Assembly: GCF_030064165.1 (NCBI RefSeq)
Contig: NZ_CP125947.1
Coordinates: forward strand, 3,286,001 to 3,350,000
Source of the DNA: Comamonas resistens
GTDB taxonomy: Bacteria > Pseudomonadota > Gammaproteobacteria > Burkholderiales > Burkholderiaceae_C
Length of the DNA stretch: 64,000 bases
Reading direction: 5' to 3'
In this document: positions 55,895 through 64,000 of the stretch, in pieces
Layout: the number at the start of each line of letters is the position of its first letter
Numbering within the stretch: position 1 is the stretch's first letter
Made by a program: the position numbers and the translations under genes
Notes under the pieces: generated by a model
The model's database searches: none
What the model was told of the DNA's origin: nothing
Seen by the model: the letters and a program-made list of their open reading frames with translations, nothing else

Positions 55895-56368
55895 CTACTT
55901 CTGAGCTGCTTTGCCGCTCTTGGCCTGGGCGGGGTCCTGAGTGGCCGGCGTCCAGGCAGACAACCATTGCTTGAAGATGTCCTGCATGGGCAAAGCGGGC
56001 AGATTCGAGGCACCGTCGGCACGCAGGGCTTCGGCCACGGATTTCTGCCAGGCCTCCAGGGCTTGCTGCAGACCGCTGGCAAACGCCTGCTGGTTCTTGA
56101 TCGCGATGTCGCTGGCGTTCTTCGCATTGATCATGCGGTCTTCGAGCCTGCGCATGACTGCCTCGGCGGGCAGGCTTGCCAGTGATTGCCAGTCCTCGGC
56201 TTGGAGCAGGCTGTGCAGCTCCGCCGTGGTTTCGCTGAGGCCCGCAGCACTGGTCTGCTGCACGGCCTCCAGCCAGCGATGACCGCTTTCACGCATCAGC
56301 TGGGCGATGCGCAACTGCAACTCTGCATTGGCCTTGAACAGATTCAGGGGGGTCGCTTGAATGCTCAT
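55895..56368 (-). CDS. Phasin-family protein
   Basis: A 157-residue, all-helical protein of the phasin type that coats polyhydroxyalkanoate granules. It starts M-S-I-Q-A-T-P-L-N-L-F-K-A-N-A-E-L-Q-L-R and ends in a Pro/Ala/Lys-rich tail, both typical. It lies 183 bases ahead of the DUF3141 gene and just behind a small ORF (1-base gap), which supports a role in storage-granule or acetyl-CoA balance. Confidence 0.8.
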   Translation of the reverse strand: MSIQATPLNLFKANAELQLRIAQLMRESGHRWLEAVQQTSAAGLSETTAELHSLLQAEDWQSLASLPAEAVMRRLEDRMINAKNASDIAIKNQQAFASGLQQALEAWQKSVAEALRADGASNLPALPMQDIFKQWLSAWTPATQDPAQAKSGKAAQK

Positions 56369-56369
56369 G

Positions 56370-56609
56370 TCAGTCTCCGCACGGTGATGATGGAGCCTCG
56401 CAACAAGGCTGGCGGACCGCCCGATTTATCACCATGGCCGGGCGGCCATTGAGAAACCAATACTCGAATACGTACCGACCAGGCGCATCCTCCAGCGGCC
56501 TGAAGTGCTTGCCGCCCATGCATGGCGGCAGCAACGGGACGGCCTTGAGCCATACTCGGCTGCTGCCCCGTGTAGTTGTGATCAACCATGGTTGCCTCTT
56601 TTGCTGCAT
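56370..56609 (-). CDS. Possible small protein ahead of the phasin gene
   Basis: A 79-residue ORF with a sensible stretch (G-G-K-H-F-R-P-L-E-D-A-P-G-R-Y-V-F-E-Y-W) and a stop one base before the phasin ATG, as in translational coupling. There is no good ribosome site and no family I recognise. An overlapping ORF in another frame (56365-56664) looks less protein-like. Confidence 0.4.
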   Translation of the reverse strand: MQQKRQPWLITTTRGSSRVWLKAVPLLPPCMGGKHFRPLEDAPGRYVFEYWFLNGRPAMVINRAVRQPCCEAPSSPCGD

Positions 56610-56909
56610 GGCAATATCGCAACATCTTAGGGGGCATACGTGTTTTCACATATTCAATCCCCACAAAACTTGCGCTTCATCAAGCTACACCGGCACGGGC
56701 ATGGCCTCCAGCCCCCGAGCAGTGGCAGCCTCGCCTAGGCGCCCCACGCTGCAGGCGTCGCAGAACAACAATGCTCCCCGACTCATGACCGGGTTTTGAC
56801 AACGGCGATGGCCGCAGCATTTTCCGAATATGTGTAATAATCGAGAGCTTTTTGCGGAAAGTACACCGGGCTGGCCGGTGCGGCTCCCGCACTTGACCAA
56901 AGGAAGATC
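56610..56909. other. Intergenic region ahead of the L31 gene
   Basis: No ORF with coding character. The end of it should hold the L31 promoter (TAATAAT at about 56835-56841) and AAAGGAAG 4 bases before the ATG. I see no Zur box. Confidence 0.5.
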
Positions 56910-57155
56910 ATGAAAGAAGGCATTCACCCCGACTACCGCGAAGTTCTGTTCGTGGACCTGTCCAACGGCTTCAAGTTTGTGACACGTTCTTGCGTGAACA
57001 CCAAGGAAACCGAAACCTTCGAAGGCAAGGAATACCCCCTGTTCAAGCTGGATACCTCCTCTGAATCGCACCCCTTCTACACTGGCACACAAAAGTCGGT
57101 GGACAACATGGGCGGCCGCGTGGAGAAGTTCCGCAACCGCTTCGGCAAGAAGTAA
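56910..57155 (+). CDS. rpmE2: 50S ribosomal protein L31 type B
   Basis: An 81-residue ribosomal protein of the zinc-free L31 class: [16 protein letters not shown] and [10 protein letters not shown], with a single Cys and none of the CxxC zinc pairs. A Shine-Dalgarno AAAGGAAG precedes it and a strong terminator follows. In many bacteria this form replaces the zinc form in zinc shortage, but here it may be the only copy; that cannot be told from the window. Confidence 0.95.
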   Translation: MKEGIHPDYREVLFVDLSNGFKFVTRSCVNTKETETFEGKEYPLFKLDTSSESHPFYTGTQKSVDNMGGRVEKFRNRFGKK

Positions 57156-57176
57156 TTTCTACTTTTTGCGAGCAAG

Positions 57177-57208
57177 GGCAGCCGGGCAACCGCGCTGCCT
57201 TTTTTTTG
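57177..57208 (+). terminator. Terminator after rpmE2
   Basis: GGCAGC and GCTGCC frame an inner CGGGCAACCGCG, followed by eight T. It ends the single-gene rpmE2 transcript. Confidence 0.85.
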
Positions 57209-57373
57209 CCCGCGATGGCGCCCAGCCCGGTGCAGCTGAATGACTGTGCCAGCACGGTGCCGTATCCAGACCTCTTCAACGCTCCTATCATGGGAGCATC
57301 TTGCGCTTGCTCACAAAGCGCTACCGCTTGATTTGACCGTCAATCATCCGACGGCCTACACAGGATTGTTCGC

Positions 57374-59101
57374 GTGAATCAGCCCACTCCCGCCATTGTT
57401 GCCCAGAGCGCCGTGCGCAGACTGCCCCGCTGGGCGCTGCTTTTGCTTTGCCTGGCTTATGTGGTTCCTGGCTTTGTCATGCGCGGCCCCTGGCGCTCCA
57501 ATGACATGGAGGCGTTTGGCTATATGCGGGAGCTGGCTCTGGGCAACACCTCCTGGCTGACTCCTCTGCTGTCTGGCCTGTCGCCCAGCATGGATGGGTT
57601 GCTGCCCTACTGGCTTGGCGCCTTGTCCCTGCAGACGCTTGGCGGGTTGCTCGGGCCGGAGATGGCGACGCGCATCCCCTTCGCCGCACTGCTGGTGCTG
57701 ACGCTGGCGGCCACCTGGTGGGGGGCCTACTATCTGGCGCGCACGCCAGGTGCACAGCCCGTGGCTTTCGCCTTTGGCGGCGAAGCTCAACTGGTGGATT
57801 ATTCCCGCGCCATGGCGGATGCAGCGCTGCTGGCCCTGGTCGCCTGCCTGGGACTGGCCCAGCTGTCACACGAAACCACGAGCTACGTCACCCAGTTGGG
57901 ATGCACCGCCCTGCTGTTCTTTGCAGCCTCTGCCATGGCCTATCACCCCTACAAGGCCGCCGCCGCCATGGTGTTCGGCATGCTGGGCATGGGCTTGAGC
58001 GGTGCGCCCACCATGGCCGTGCTGTTTGGCCTGGGCGCAAGCATCATCACCTTCACCCAGCGCAGCTGGGGTGACAACCCCGGCCGGGTACACCAGCAGG
58101 CTCGCCTGTGGGCTGCAGCCTGGCTGGCCGCCACCCTCATAGGCGCAGCCCTGATTACCGGCCTGCAACAATGGAGCTGGCATCTGGTGGACTCCACCCG
58201 GGATGCCGGCGAGCTGCTGCAGCTGTTGCTGTGGTTTTGCTGGCCTGCATGGCCTCTGGCACTCTGGACCTTGTGGGTCTGGCGCCGCCAGATCGCCGAA
58301 CCCAGCCACTACCCGCACCTGAGCATCGCGCTGCTGTTTGCACTGCTGCCGGTCATTGCCTGCCTCAGCAGCACACCGGCCGACCGCGCCCTGCTGCTGG
58401 GTCTGCCCGCCATCGCAACGCTGGCTGCCTTTGCCCTGCCCACCTTCCGCCGCAGCATCAGCGCACTCATAGACTGGTTCACCTTGCTGTTCTTCACGGC
58501 AGGCGCACTGGCCATCTGGGTGGTGTGGCTGGCATTCCAGACCGGCTACCCACCCAAGATTGCCGCCAATATTGCGCGCCTGGCCCCGCAATTCGAAGCC
58601 AGCATTTCCTGGCCCACCGTCATCGTGGCTCTGATCGCCACCGCCGGCTGGTTTGTGCTGGTGGTCTGGCGCACTTCGCGCAACCGTGCCGCCATCTGGA
58701 AAAGCCTGGTGCTGCCCGCCAGCGGTGCCACGCTGGGCTGGGTGCTGCTGTCCACACTCTGGATGGCGCCACTGGATCACGCCCGCAGCTATGAGTTCCA
58801 GATGCAGCAGCTGGCTTCCAGCATGCAACAAAACCGGGCACAAAGCTGCGTGCTGACCTATGGCCTGGGCCGCTCACAGATCGCAGCCGTGCGCTACTAC
58901 ACCCATGTCGACACGGCTTTGCTGCGCCGCAGCACGCCCGATGTCTGCGACTGGGCCCTGGTAGATGCCGACCGCTGGGCCGGCGACCATAACCGGCTAC
59001 TGCGCCAGGGCTGGGAAGAGGTCTCGCGCATCAACCGTCTTGCGGGCAAAAAGGAAGTGCTGATTCTGCTCAGGCGCAGCGACATGGCCAAAAAGCCATG
59101 A
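57374..59101 (+). CDS. GT-C-type (ArnT/PMT-like) membrane glycosyltransferase
   Basis: A 575-residue membrane protein with about twelve segments. The acidic pair in W-R-S-N-D-M-E-A-F-G-Y-M just after the first segment is that of lipid-linked-sugar transferases (GT-C fold). A soluble C-terminal domain (about 460-575) with L-T-Y-G-L-G-R-S-Q completes it. The donor and acceptor are unknown; ArnT-like transfer to lipid A is one possibility. The start is GTG at 57374. The MATE gene overlaps its stop by ATGA. Confidence 0.78.
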   Translation: MNQPTPAIVAQSAVRRLPRWALLLLCLAYVVPGFVMRGPWRSNDMEAFGYMRELALGNTSWLTPLLSGLSPSMDGLLPYWLGALSLQTLGGLLGPEMATRIPFAALLVLTLAATWWGAYYLARTPGAQPVAFAFGGEAQLVDYSRAMADAALLALVACLGLAQLSHETTSYVTQLGCTALLFFAASAMAYHPYKAAAAMVFGMLGMGLSGAPTMAVLFGLGASIITFTQRSWGDNPGRVHQQARLWAAAWLAATLIGAALITGLQQWSWHLVDSTRDAGELLQLLLWFCWPAWPLALWTLWVWRRQIAEPSHYPHLSIALLFALLPVIACLSSTPADRALLLGLPAIATLAAFALPTFRRSISALIDWFTLLFFTAGALAIWVVWLAFQTGYPPKIAANIARLAPQFEASISWPTVIVALIATAGWFVLVVWRTSRNRAAIWKSLVLPASGATLGWVLLSTLWMAPLDHARSYEFQMQQLASSMQQNRAQSCVLTYGLGRSQIAAVRYYTHVDTALLRRSTPDVCDWALVDADRWAGDHNRLLRQGWEEVSRINRLAGKKEVLILLRRSDMAKKP

Positions 59102-60456
59102 AAGGCGAGCTTCAGCACATCAGCCGCCATGCTGTCACGGTGCTGGCAGGCCAGCTGGCCGTGATGGCCTTTGGCACGACAGACACCATTGTTGCCAGCC
59201 GCTATTCCGATGAAGCCGTGGCCGCCCTGTCTGTGGGGTCGGCCATTTTTGTCAGTGTCTATGCCTCGCTGATGGGCATTTTTCAGGCCCTGCTGCCGCT
59301 TTGGTCCGAGCAACGCGGCGCGGGCCAGGCACAGGCCATAGGACACTCTCTGCGCCAGTCCATGTATCTGTGCCTGCTGGCCTGCCTGCTGGGCATGTCG
59401 GTCCTGCTGATGCCCGATGCCCTGCTGCGCTGGACCCATGTTCCCGAAGCCATGCAGCTCGAAGTGAAACGCTATCTGAGCGTACTGGCCTGGGGCTTGC
59501 CTCCGGCCCTGCTGTTTCGCATCTACAGCGCGCTCAACCAGGCCCTGGGCCATCCGAAGCTGGTGACCTGGCTGCAGCTGACCTCTTTGCTCATCAAAAT
59601 ACCGCTTTCCATCTGGTTCACTTTCGGTGGCCTGGGTCTGAACCCCATGGGAGCCGTGGGCTGCGCCCTGGCCACGCTGGTCGTCAACTACACCATGTTT
59701 GGCGTGGGTCTGTGGCTGATCCGCACCCAGGATCTCTATACACCTTTGGCCCTATGGACCCGGATGGAGCGACCTGACATCCGGATGCTGGCGCGTTTTT
59801 GCCGGCTGGGCATTCCCGCGGGTCTGGCCATTCTGGTGGAAGTCACTTCCTTTACCCTGATGGCGCTGTATGTTGCACGCCAGGGCTCGCTGTCTTCGGC
59901 CAGCCACCAGATCGCCGCCAACCTGGCCGCCATTGGCTATATGTTCCCGCTGTCCCTGGCCATTGCCGCCAGCGCCCGCGTCAGCTACTGGCGTGGTGCC
60001 GGCGACGAAGCCCAGGCTCGGCAGCTGATTCAACAGTGTTTCAAGCTCTCGACGCTTATGGGGGCTGCGGTTGCAGCTACGCTTTTAATTGCGCGCGGCC
60101 TGATTGCCGACATCTATACCGACTCCAACCAGGTGCAGGCCCTGACCTCCTGGCTGCTGATCTGTGTGGCGGCCTACCATCTGGCAGACTCTGTACAAAC
60201 CTACTGCATCTTTGTGCTGCGCAGCTACCGCGTCACGGTGGCTCCGCTGCTCATTTATTGCGTGCTGCTATGGGGTGGTGGCCTGGGCCTCGGTTACTGG
60301 ATAGCCTATGAATGGCAGGCTCCGGCCTCATGGCATGGCTGGCAGGCCACGCCCATGCCGTTTTGGGCCTGCAGCACGGCAGCCCTGTTCCTGACGGCAG
60401 CAGCCTTCAGCACCATTTTGTTCAGGGTCATCAAACCAGCCCCCGAACAGGCCTAG
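59098..60456 (+). CDS. MATE-family efflux transporter
   Basis: A 452-residue antiporter with twelve membrane segments arranged as two six-helix halves. Family blocks include M-A-F-G-T-T-D-T-I-V-A-S-R in the first helix and Y-S-A-L-N-Q-A-L-G-H-P-K in the middle. It exports cationic drugs or dyes using Na+ or H+ in known members; the substrate here is unknown. It overlaps the glycosyltransferase gene by 4 bases and converges on phoR with an 11-base gap. Confidence 0.9.
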   Translation: MKGELQHISRHAVTVLAGQLAVMAFGTTDTIVASRYSDEAVAALSVGSAIFVSVYASLMGIFQALLPLWSEQRGAGQAQAIGHSLRQSMYLCLLACLLGMSVLLMPDALLRWTHVPEAMQLEVKRYLSVLAWGLPPALLFRIYSALNQALGHPKLVTWLQLTSLLIKIPLSIWFTFGGLGLNPMGAVGCALATLVVNYTMFGVGLWLIRTQDLYTPLALWTRMERPDIRMLARFCRLGIPAGLAILVEVTSFTLMALYVARQGSLSSASHQIAANLAAIGYMFPLSLAIAASARVSYWRGAGDEAQARQLIQQCFKLSTLMGAAVAATLLIARGLIADIYTDSNQVQALTSWLLICVAAYHLADSVQTYCIFVLRSYRVTVAPLLIYCVLLWGGGLGLGYWIAYEWQAPASWHGWQATPMPFWACSTAALFLTAAAFSTILFRVIKPAPEQA

Positions 60457-60467
60457 CGCCGCACCCC

Positions 60468-61871
60468 TCAGCTCTGCGCAGTCGACGCCAGTTGCGGGGC
60501 AGCTGTCGCCGCTCGCACGCGGCTGGCCGGGAAAGTCACGGCAAACTCAGAACCCTTGCCTTGCTCGCTCGCGATGCTGAGCACGGCGCCATGGCGCTGC
60601 AGCACATGCTTGACGATGGCCAGTCCCAGTCCTGTGCCCCCCGTATCGCGGGAACGGCTGCGATCCACACGGTAAAAACGCTCGGTCAGGCGGGCTACAT
60701 GCTTGGGATCAATGCCCGGGCCGGAATCCTTGACCGCAAAGCGTGCCGAACCATCGGCAAGCTGCACCCAGCTCACATCGATCTGCCCACCGGCCGGCGT
60801 GTAGCGCATGGCATTGCCCAGCAGATTGGAAAACGCGCTGTGCAGCTCTGCACTCGCGCCGGCGATGTCTCCGGCCTGCGCCAGCACGGCATCATCCGGG
60901 AAATTCAGCACATGGGGACGGTTCTGTTTGCGCGTCAGAGTGGCAGATAGACCGCGCGCTTCGTTCTCGCAGCGCTTAAGCAACTGGGCCACCGACATCC
61001 AGTCGTTATGGCTGGGCGGAGGGCTGCCCTCCAACCGGGACAACGTCAGCAGATCTTCCACCAGATGCTGCATGCGCTCGGCCTGCTGGGACATCAGTTC
61101 CAGATAGCGTTTGCGCTCGTCGGCCTCCAGAGGCAGGTTCTGCAAGGTCTCGACAAAGCCCGCCAACACCGTCAGCGGCGTGCGGATTTCATGAGAGACA
61201 TTGGCCACGAAATCACGGCGCATGGCCTCGGCCTGCTCCACCGCCGTCACATCGCGGGCCAGCAACAGCTTGCGCCCCTCGCCATAGCCATACAGCTGCA
61301 CCGACAGCTTGACGGGCCGCGACGGCGTGCTTTCGCGTCCCTGCATCACCAGATCCCGGGTGAAATCCTGCGCAGCAAAATATGCGCTGAACTGAGGGTC
61401 TCGCAGCAGATTGCCAATGCTTTGCATCACGTCGCGATTCGCATCAAAGCCGAACTGGCGCGCCGCGATCTGGTTGCACCATTCGATGCGGCCCTGGGCA
61501 TCCAGCAGAACCACGCCGTTGGGACTGGCCTGGAGTGCCGAAAGAATATCGCTGAGGCGCTGATCCCCCTGCTGGGCCTGCTGCACGGTCTGACGGATCC
61601 AGCGGCGCATGCGTATGCTGGCCTCACCCCAGATACCCGACAGATTGGGCGCATCGCCAAGACTGGACTGACGCAGCCAGCCCAGCAGGCGCGCACCGTT
61701 CCAGCTATCCACCAGCCACCAGATCCAGCCACCAATCAGTGCACCGGCCAGAGCTGCCAGACATTGCTGGACACCACCGGCCTGAGGCTGAACCCCGTAG
61801 CTCCAAACCAGCCAAGCCACCAGTGCCGCCGCGATCTGAGAGGCCAGTAAACGAAATCCACGCCACCCCAT
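60468..61871 (-). CDS. phoR: Phosphate-regulon sensor histidine kinase PhoR
   Basis: Inner-membrane kinase that phosphorylates PhoB under phosphate limitation. The 467-residue product has two N-terminal membrane segments (about 8-55), a PAS domain (about 105-200), the phospho-acceptor His in N-V-S-H-E-I-R-T-P-L (His 227) and the ATPase domain with G-G-T-G-L-G-L-A-I-V-K-H. It lies behind phoB, with repeat copy C (61937-62015) in the 155-base gap. Confidence 0.93.
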   Translation of the reverse strand: MGWRGFRLLASQIAAALVAWLVWSYGVQPQAGGVQQCLAALAGALIGGWIWWLVDSWNGARLLGWLRQSSLGDAPNLSGIWGEASIRMRRWIRQTVQQAQQGDQRLSDILSALQASPNGVVLLDAQGRIEWCNQIAARQFGFDANRDVMQSIGNLLRDPQFSAYFAAQDFTRDLVMQGRESTPSRPVKLSVQLYGYGEGRKLLLARDVTAVEQAEAMRRDFVANVSHEIRTPLTVLAGFVETLQNLPLEADERKRYLELMSQQAERMQHLVEDLLTLSRLEGSPPPSHNDWMSVAQLLKRCENEARGLSATLTRKQNRPHVLNFPDDAVLAQAGDIAGASAELHSAFSNLLGNAMRYTPAGGQIDVSWVQLADGSARFAVKDSGPGIDPKHVARLTERFYRVDRSRSRDTGGTGLGLAIVKHVLQRHGAVLSIASEQGKGSEFAVTFPASRVRAATAAPQLASTAQS

Positions 61872-61936
61872 ATTGATGTTCTCTTGTGATTTTTACGGAG
61901 GCCCGATCTGTGGTGATCGGGCCGTGGCAGTTCATG

Positions 61937-62015
61937 AGGACTTACGCCAGCGAGGATATGCCGAGATGTTGCCTTGAGGCAAAGCGTTGGCCTGAACCCG
62001 AGTGGCGTAAGCCGT
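61937..62015 (-). repeat. AGGACTTACG inverted-repeat element, copy C
   Basis: A 79-base element in the phoB-phoR gap with ends GACTTACGCCA and the complement of GGCTTACGCCA. It shares TTGAGGCAAAGC and GCCTGAACC with copies A and B. Both ends carry matching changes (CCA with TGG), which keep the pairing. Confidence 0.8.
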
Positions 62016-62026
62016 ATTTATCAGCC

Positions 62027-62722
62027 TCAGGCCAGGGCCTGCGCACTGAAGCGATAGCCTGCGCCGCGCACGGTCTCGATCAAGGTACCGGCCACGCCCA
62101 GCGATTCGCGCAGACGCTTGACATGCACATCGACCGTGCGCTCCTCGATGAACACATGGTCACCCCAGACCTTGTCCAGCAGCTGGGCTCGGCTGTGCAC
62201 ACGCTCCGGGTGCTTCATCAGATAGTTGAGCAGCTTGAACTCCGTAGGGCCGATCTTGAGTAGATCGCCCTGCCAGCTCACGCGGTGAGCCGCGGCGTCC
62301 AGCACCAACTCGCCGATGCTGACCTTGTCCTGCATTTGCTCGGGGGCACGGCGACGCAGCACGGCGCGAATGCGCGCCAGCAACTCCTGCGTGGAAAACG
62401 GCTTGGTGATGTAGTCATCCGCGCCGGCATCCAGCCCCGCCACCTTGTCCGGCTCATCGCCGCGCGCGGTCAGCATCAGAATGGGCACGCCTTTGGTGCG
62501 GCTATCGGCGCGCCATTTGCGCGCCAGCGACAGACCGCTGGCACCCGGCAACATCCAGTCCAGAAGTATCACCTCGGGCAGCACCGCATCCAGCTCGCGT
62601 TGCGCGGAAACACCGTCTTCCGCCCAGACAGGCTGGAAGCCGTTATGCCTCAAATTGACCGCAATCAACTCTGCAATCGCGGGTTCGTCCTCCACGATGA
62701 GGACCATGGGCATCTTCTTCAT
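62027..62722 (-). CDS. phoB: Phosphate-regulon response regulator PhoB
   Basis: OmpR-type activator of the Pho regulon. The 231-residue product has a receiver domain with acidic residues E11-D12, phospho-acceptor Asp at about residue 55 (V-I-L-L-D-W-M-L-P-G) and Lys in T-K-P-F-S. A winged helix follows (P-T-E-F-K-L-L-N-Y-L-M-K-H-P-E-R-V-H-S-R). The ATG at 62722 is preceded by AGGAGG. It sits between phoU and phoR on the same strand. Confidence 0.95.
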   Translation of the reverse strand: MKKMPMVLIVEDEPAIAELIAVNLRHNGFQPVWAEDGVSAQRELDAVLPEVILLDWMLPGASGLSLARKWRADSRTKGVPILMLTARGDEPDKVAGLDAGADDYITKPFSTQELLARIRAVLRRRAPEQMQDKVSIGELVLDAAAHRVSWQGDLLKIGPTEFKLLNYLMKHPERVHSRAQLLDKVWGDHVFIEERTVDVHVKRLRESLGVAGTLIETVRGAGYRFSAQALA

Positions 62723-62741
62723 CCCTTGAATTCCTCCTGCT

Positions 62742-63443
62742 TCACTGCAATGCAGATTCGATTTCCGCCATGGTCTGATGGCGCACATCCTTGCCCTCGA
62801 CAAGGTAGATGATCAGCTCGGCCACGTTCTTGGAGTGGTCGCCGATACGCTCGATCGCCTTGGCCAAGAATAGCAAGTCCAGGCTGGCCGAGATCGTGCG
62901 CGGGTCTTCCATCATGTAGGTGATGAGCTTGCGCACAAAGCCGTCAAACTCGTCGTCGATCAGGTCGTCTTCCTTGAGGATGGCCACTGCTGCCTTGGTA
63001 TCGAGGCGGGCAAATGCATCCAGAGTCTTGCGCAGCAAGTCGGACGCCATCTCGGCCGCCACACGTAGCTCGCCGCTGGGCAGGGAACGCGCCGCGCCGC
63101 TTTCGATGATGGCCTTGACCATGCGGGCCATCTTGCAGGCCTCGTCGCCCATGCGCTCCAGATTGGCCGTAGCCTTGGAAAACGCGATCAGCAGGCGCAG
63201 ATCACGCGCCGTGGGCTGGCGGCGGGCAATGATGGACGAGAGTTCATGGTCGATTTCCACTTCCATGGCGTTGACGCGATTTTCCGTCGCGATCACCTGG
63301 TCCACGGCTTCGCGGCTGAAGCTGGTCAGGGCGTAGACGGCATTGCGGATCTGCGATTCAACCAGGCCGCCCAGCTCCATCACGCGGGCCGAGACACGGT
63401 TGAGTTCGGCATCGAACTGGCTGGAGAGATGTTTTTCTGTCAT
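62742..63443 (-). CDS. phoU: Phosphate-specific transport system protein PhoU
   Basis: Peripheral regulator that holds PhoR inactive when the Pst transporter is filled with phosphate. The 233-residue product has the two PhoU three-helix repeats, with V-E-I-D-H-E-L-S-S-I-I-A-R-R-Q-P in the first and the related D-D-E-F-D-G-F-V-R-K-L stretch in the second. It lies between pstB and phoB, in the usual pst-phoU-phoB-phoR order. Confidence 0.95.
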   Translation of the reverse strand: MTEKHLSSQFDAELNRVSARVMELGGLVESQIRNAVYALTSFSREAVDQVIATENRVNAMEVEIDHELSSIIARRQPTARDLRLLIAFSKATANLERMGDEACKMARMVKAIIESGAARSLPSGELRVAAEMASDLLRKTLDAFARLDTKAAVAILKEDDLIDDEFDGFVRKLITYMMEDPRTISASLDLLFLAKAIERIGDHSKNVAELIIYLVEGKDVRHQTMAEIESALQ

Positions 63444-63485
63444 ATGCGTTTCATTTTTAATGAAAATGGTCTCTAGCGCCCGTCT

Positions 63486-63507
63486 ATCAAGCGCAAACAG
63501 CTATCAA
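63486..63507 (-). repeat. TTGATAGCTG repeat end between pstB and phoU
   Basis: On the minus strand: TTGATAGCTG-TTT-GCGCTTGAT, the same blocks as at 36649 with a different 3-base centre. No second end is obvious. Confidence 0.55.
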
Positions 63508-63524
63508 TTCAAGAGCTTTACCCA

Positions 63525-64000
63525 TCAACCGAACCTACCCGTGATGTAGTCTTCGGTTTCCTTGCGCTCTGGCTTGAAGAACATCTTTTCCGTCTCGCCG
63601 AATTCCACCAGATCGCCCAGATACATATAGGCCGTGTAATCGCTGCAGCGCGCGGCCTGCTGCATGTTGTGGGTCACGATGACCACGGTGTATTCATCCT
63701 TGAGCTCGGCAATCAGCTCTTCGATCTTGGAGGTCGAAATCGGGTCCAGCGCCGAGCAGGGCTCGTCCAGCAGCAACACCTCGGGCTTGATGGCAATGCC
63801 GCGGGCAATGCACAGACGCTGCTGCTGGCCGCCGGACAGACCCGAGCCCGTCTGATTGAGCTTGTCCTTGACTTCGTTCCACAGCGCAGCCTTGCGCAGC
63901 GCCCATTCCACGCGGTCATCCATGTCGGAAGCGTTGAGATTTTCAAACAGCTTCACACCGAAGGCGATGTTGTCATAGATCGACATGGGAAACGGCGTGG
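63525..64000 (-). CDS. pstB: Phosphate ABC transporter ATP-binding protein PstB (3' part)
   Basis: The visible 158 codons are the C-terminal part of the high-affinity phosphate importer ATPase; the gene runs off the right edge. It has the ABC signature [13 protein letters not shown], Walker [13 protein letters not shown] and the switch His in [10 protein letters not shown]. It ends E-D-Y-I-T-G-R-F-G, the PstB C-terminus. phoU follows. Confidence 0.95.
   Translation of the reverse strand, partial: TPFPMSIYDNIAFGVKLFENLNASDMDDRVEWALRKAALWNEVKDKLNQTGSGLSGGQQQRLCIARGIAIKPEVLLLDEPCSALDPISTSKIEELIAELKDEYTVVIVTHNMQQAARCSDYTAYMYLGDLVEFGETEKMFFKPERKETEDYITGRFG

Noticed and set aside
56365-56664. 99-residue ORF overlapping the phasin start
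   Set aside because: Composition (Gly, Arg, Gln) looks like a frame-shifted version of the more protein-like ORF at 56370-56609.

Overview
The window is a GC-rich, densely coded chromosomal segment from a beta-proteobacterium. It is most likely a member of the Comamonadaceae, close to Comamonas or Delftia. This is inferred from the overall protein make-up, the ilvBHC-pssA-leuA arrangement, the DUF3619/DUF3106/RDD cluster behind an ECF sigma factor, and dispersed repeats that I associate with that family. No database search was possible. Nearly everything is core metabolism and housekeeping. I see no prophage, insertion sequence, CRISPR array or integrative element.

Layout, left to right. 1-508: no convincing gene, but operator-like sequences. 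508-2092: peptide deformylase, four identical tandem tRNA-Asn genes and a small unknown protein. 2317-4809: the N-degron transferases aat and bpt, then an IclR regulator. 4909-14422 (minus strand): a PBP7-type endopeptidase and a branched-chain amino acid block (ilvB, ilvH, ilvC, pssA and two different leuA genes), with a leucine leader-peptide attenuator in front of the longer leuA. 14685-18137: ECF sigma factor, membrane proteins, diacylglycerol kinase and a LOG-family hydrolase. 18273-20308: nadE-glnB. 20515-28926: an acyltransferase, two chemoreceptors, pyrophosphatase, an Mpo1-like membrane protein, a Crp/Fnr regulator and a DUF2889 protein. 29026-32722: molybdenum cofactor genes moaA, mobA and moeA, then a thioredoxin-like protein. 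32812-36505: rnhA, a methyltransferase, gloB and mltD. 36702-40161: recR, ybaB, dnaX and the divergent 4.5S RNA gene. 40299-43708: a flavoprotein, trxA and rho. 43892-50564: a NodT/HlyD/RbbA/YhhJ-type exporter. 50992-56609: acetate kinase, phosphate acetyltransferase, a DUF3141 protein, a phasin and a small ORF in one run. 56910-60456: L31, a GT-C-type membrane protein and a MATE transporter. 60468-64000: phoR, phoB, phoU and the 3' part of pstB.

The most unusual signals are small mobile-looking repeats and two regulatory devices. (1) An ~80-bp inverted-repeat element with AGGACTTACG ends occurs three times (27250, 33276, 61937). Two copies are translated, in the same frame, as protein tails. 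(2) A second AT-richer family with TTGATAGCTG ends occurs between genes and in frame inside a coding gene. (3) leuA has a 17-codon leader with three adjacent CTA leucine codons and a terminator. (4) dnaX carries a run of nine A residues exactly where tau/gamma slippage would be expected, and both shifted frames stop at once.
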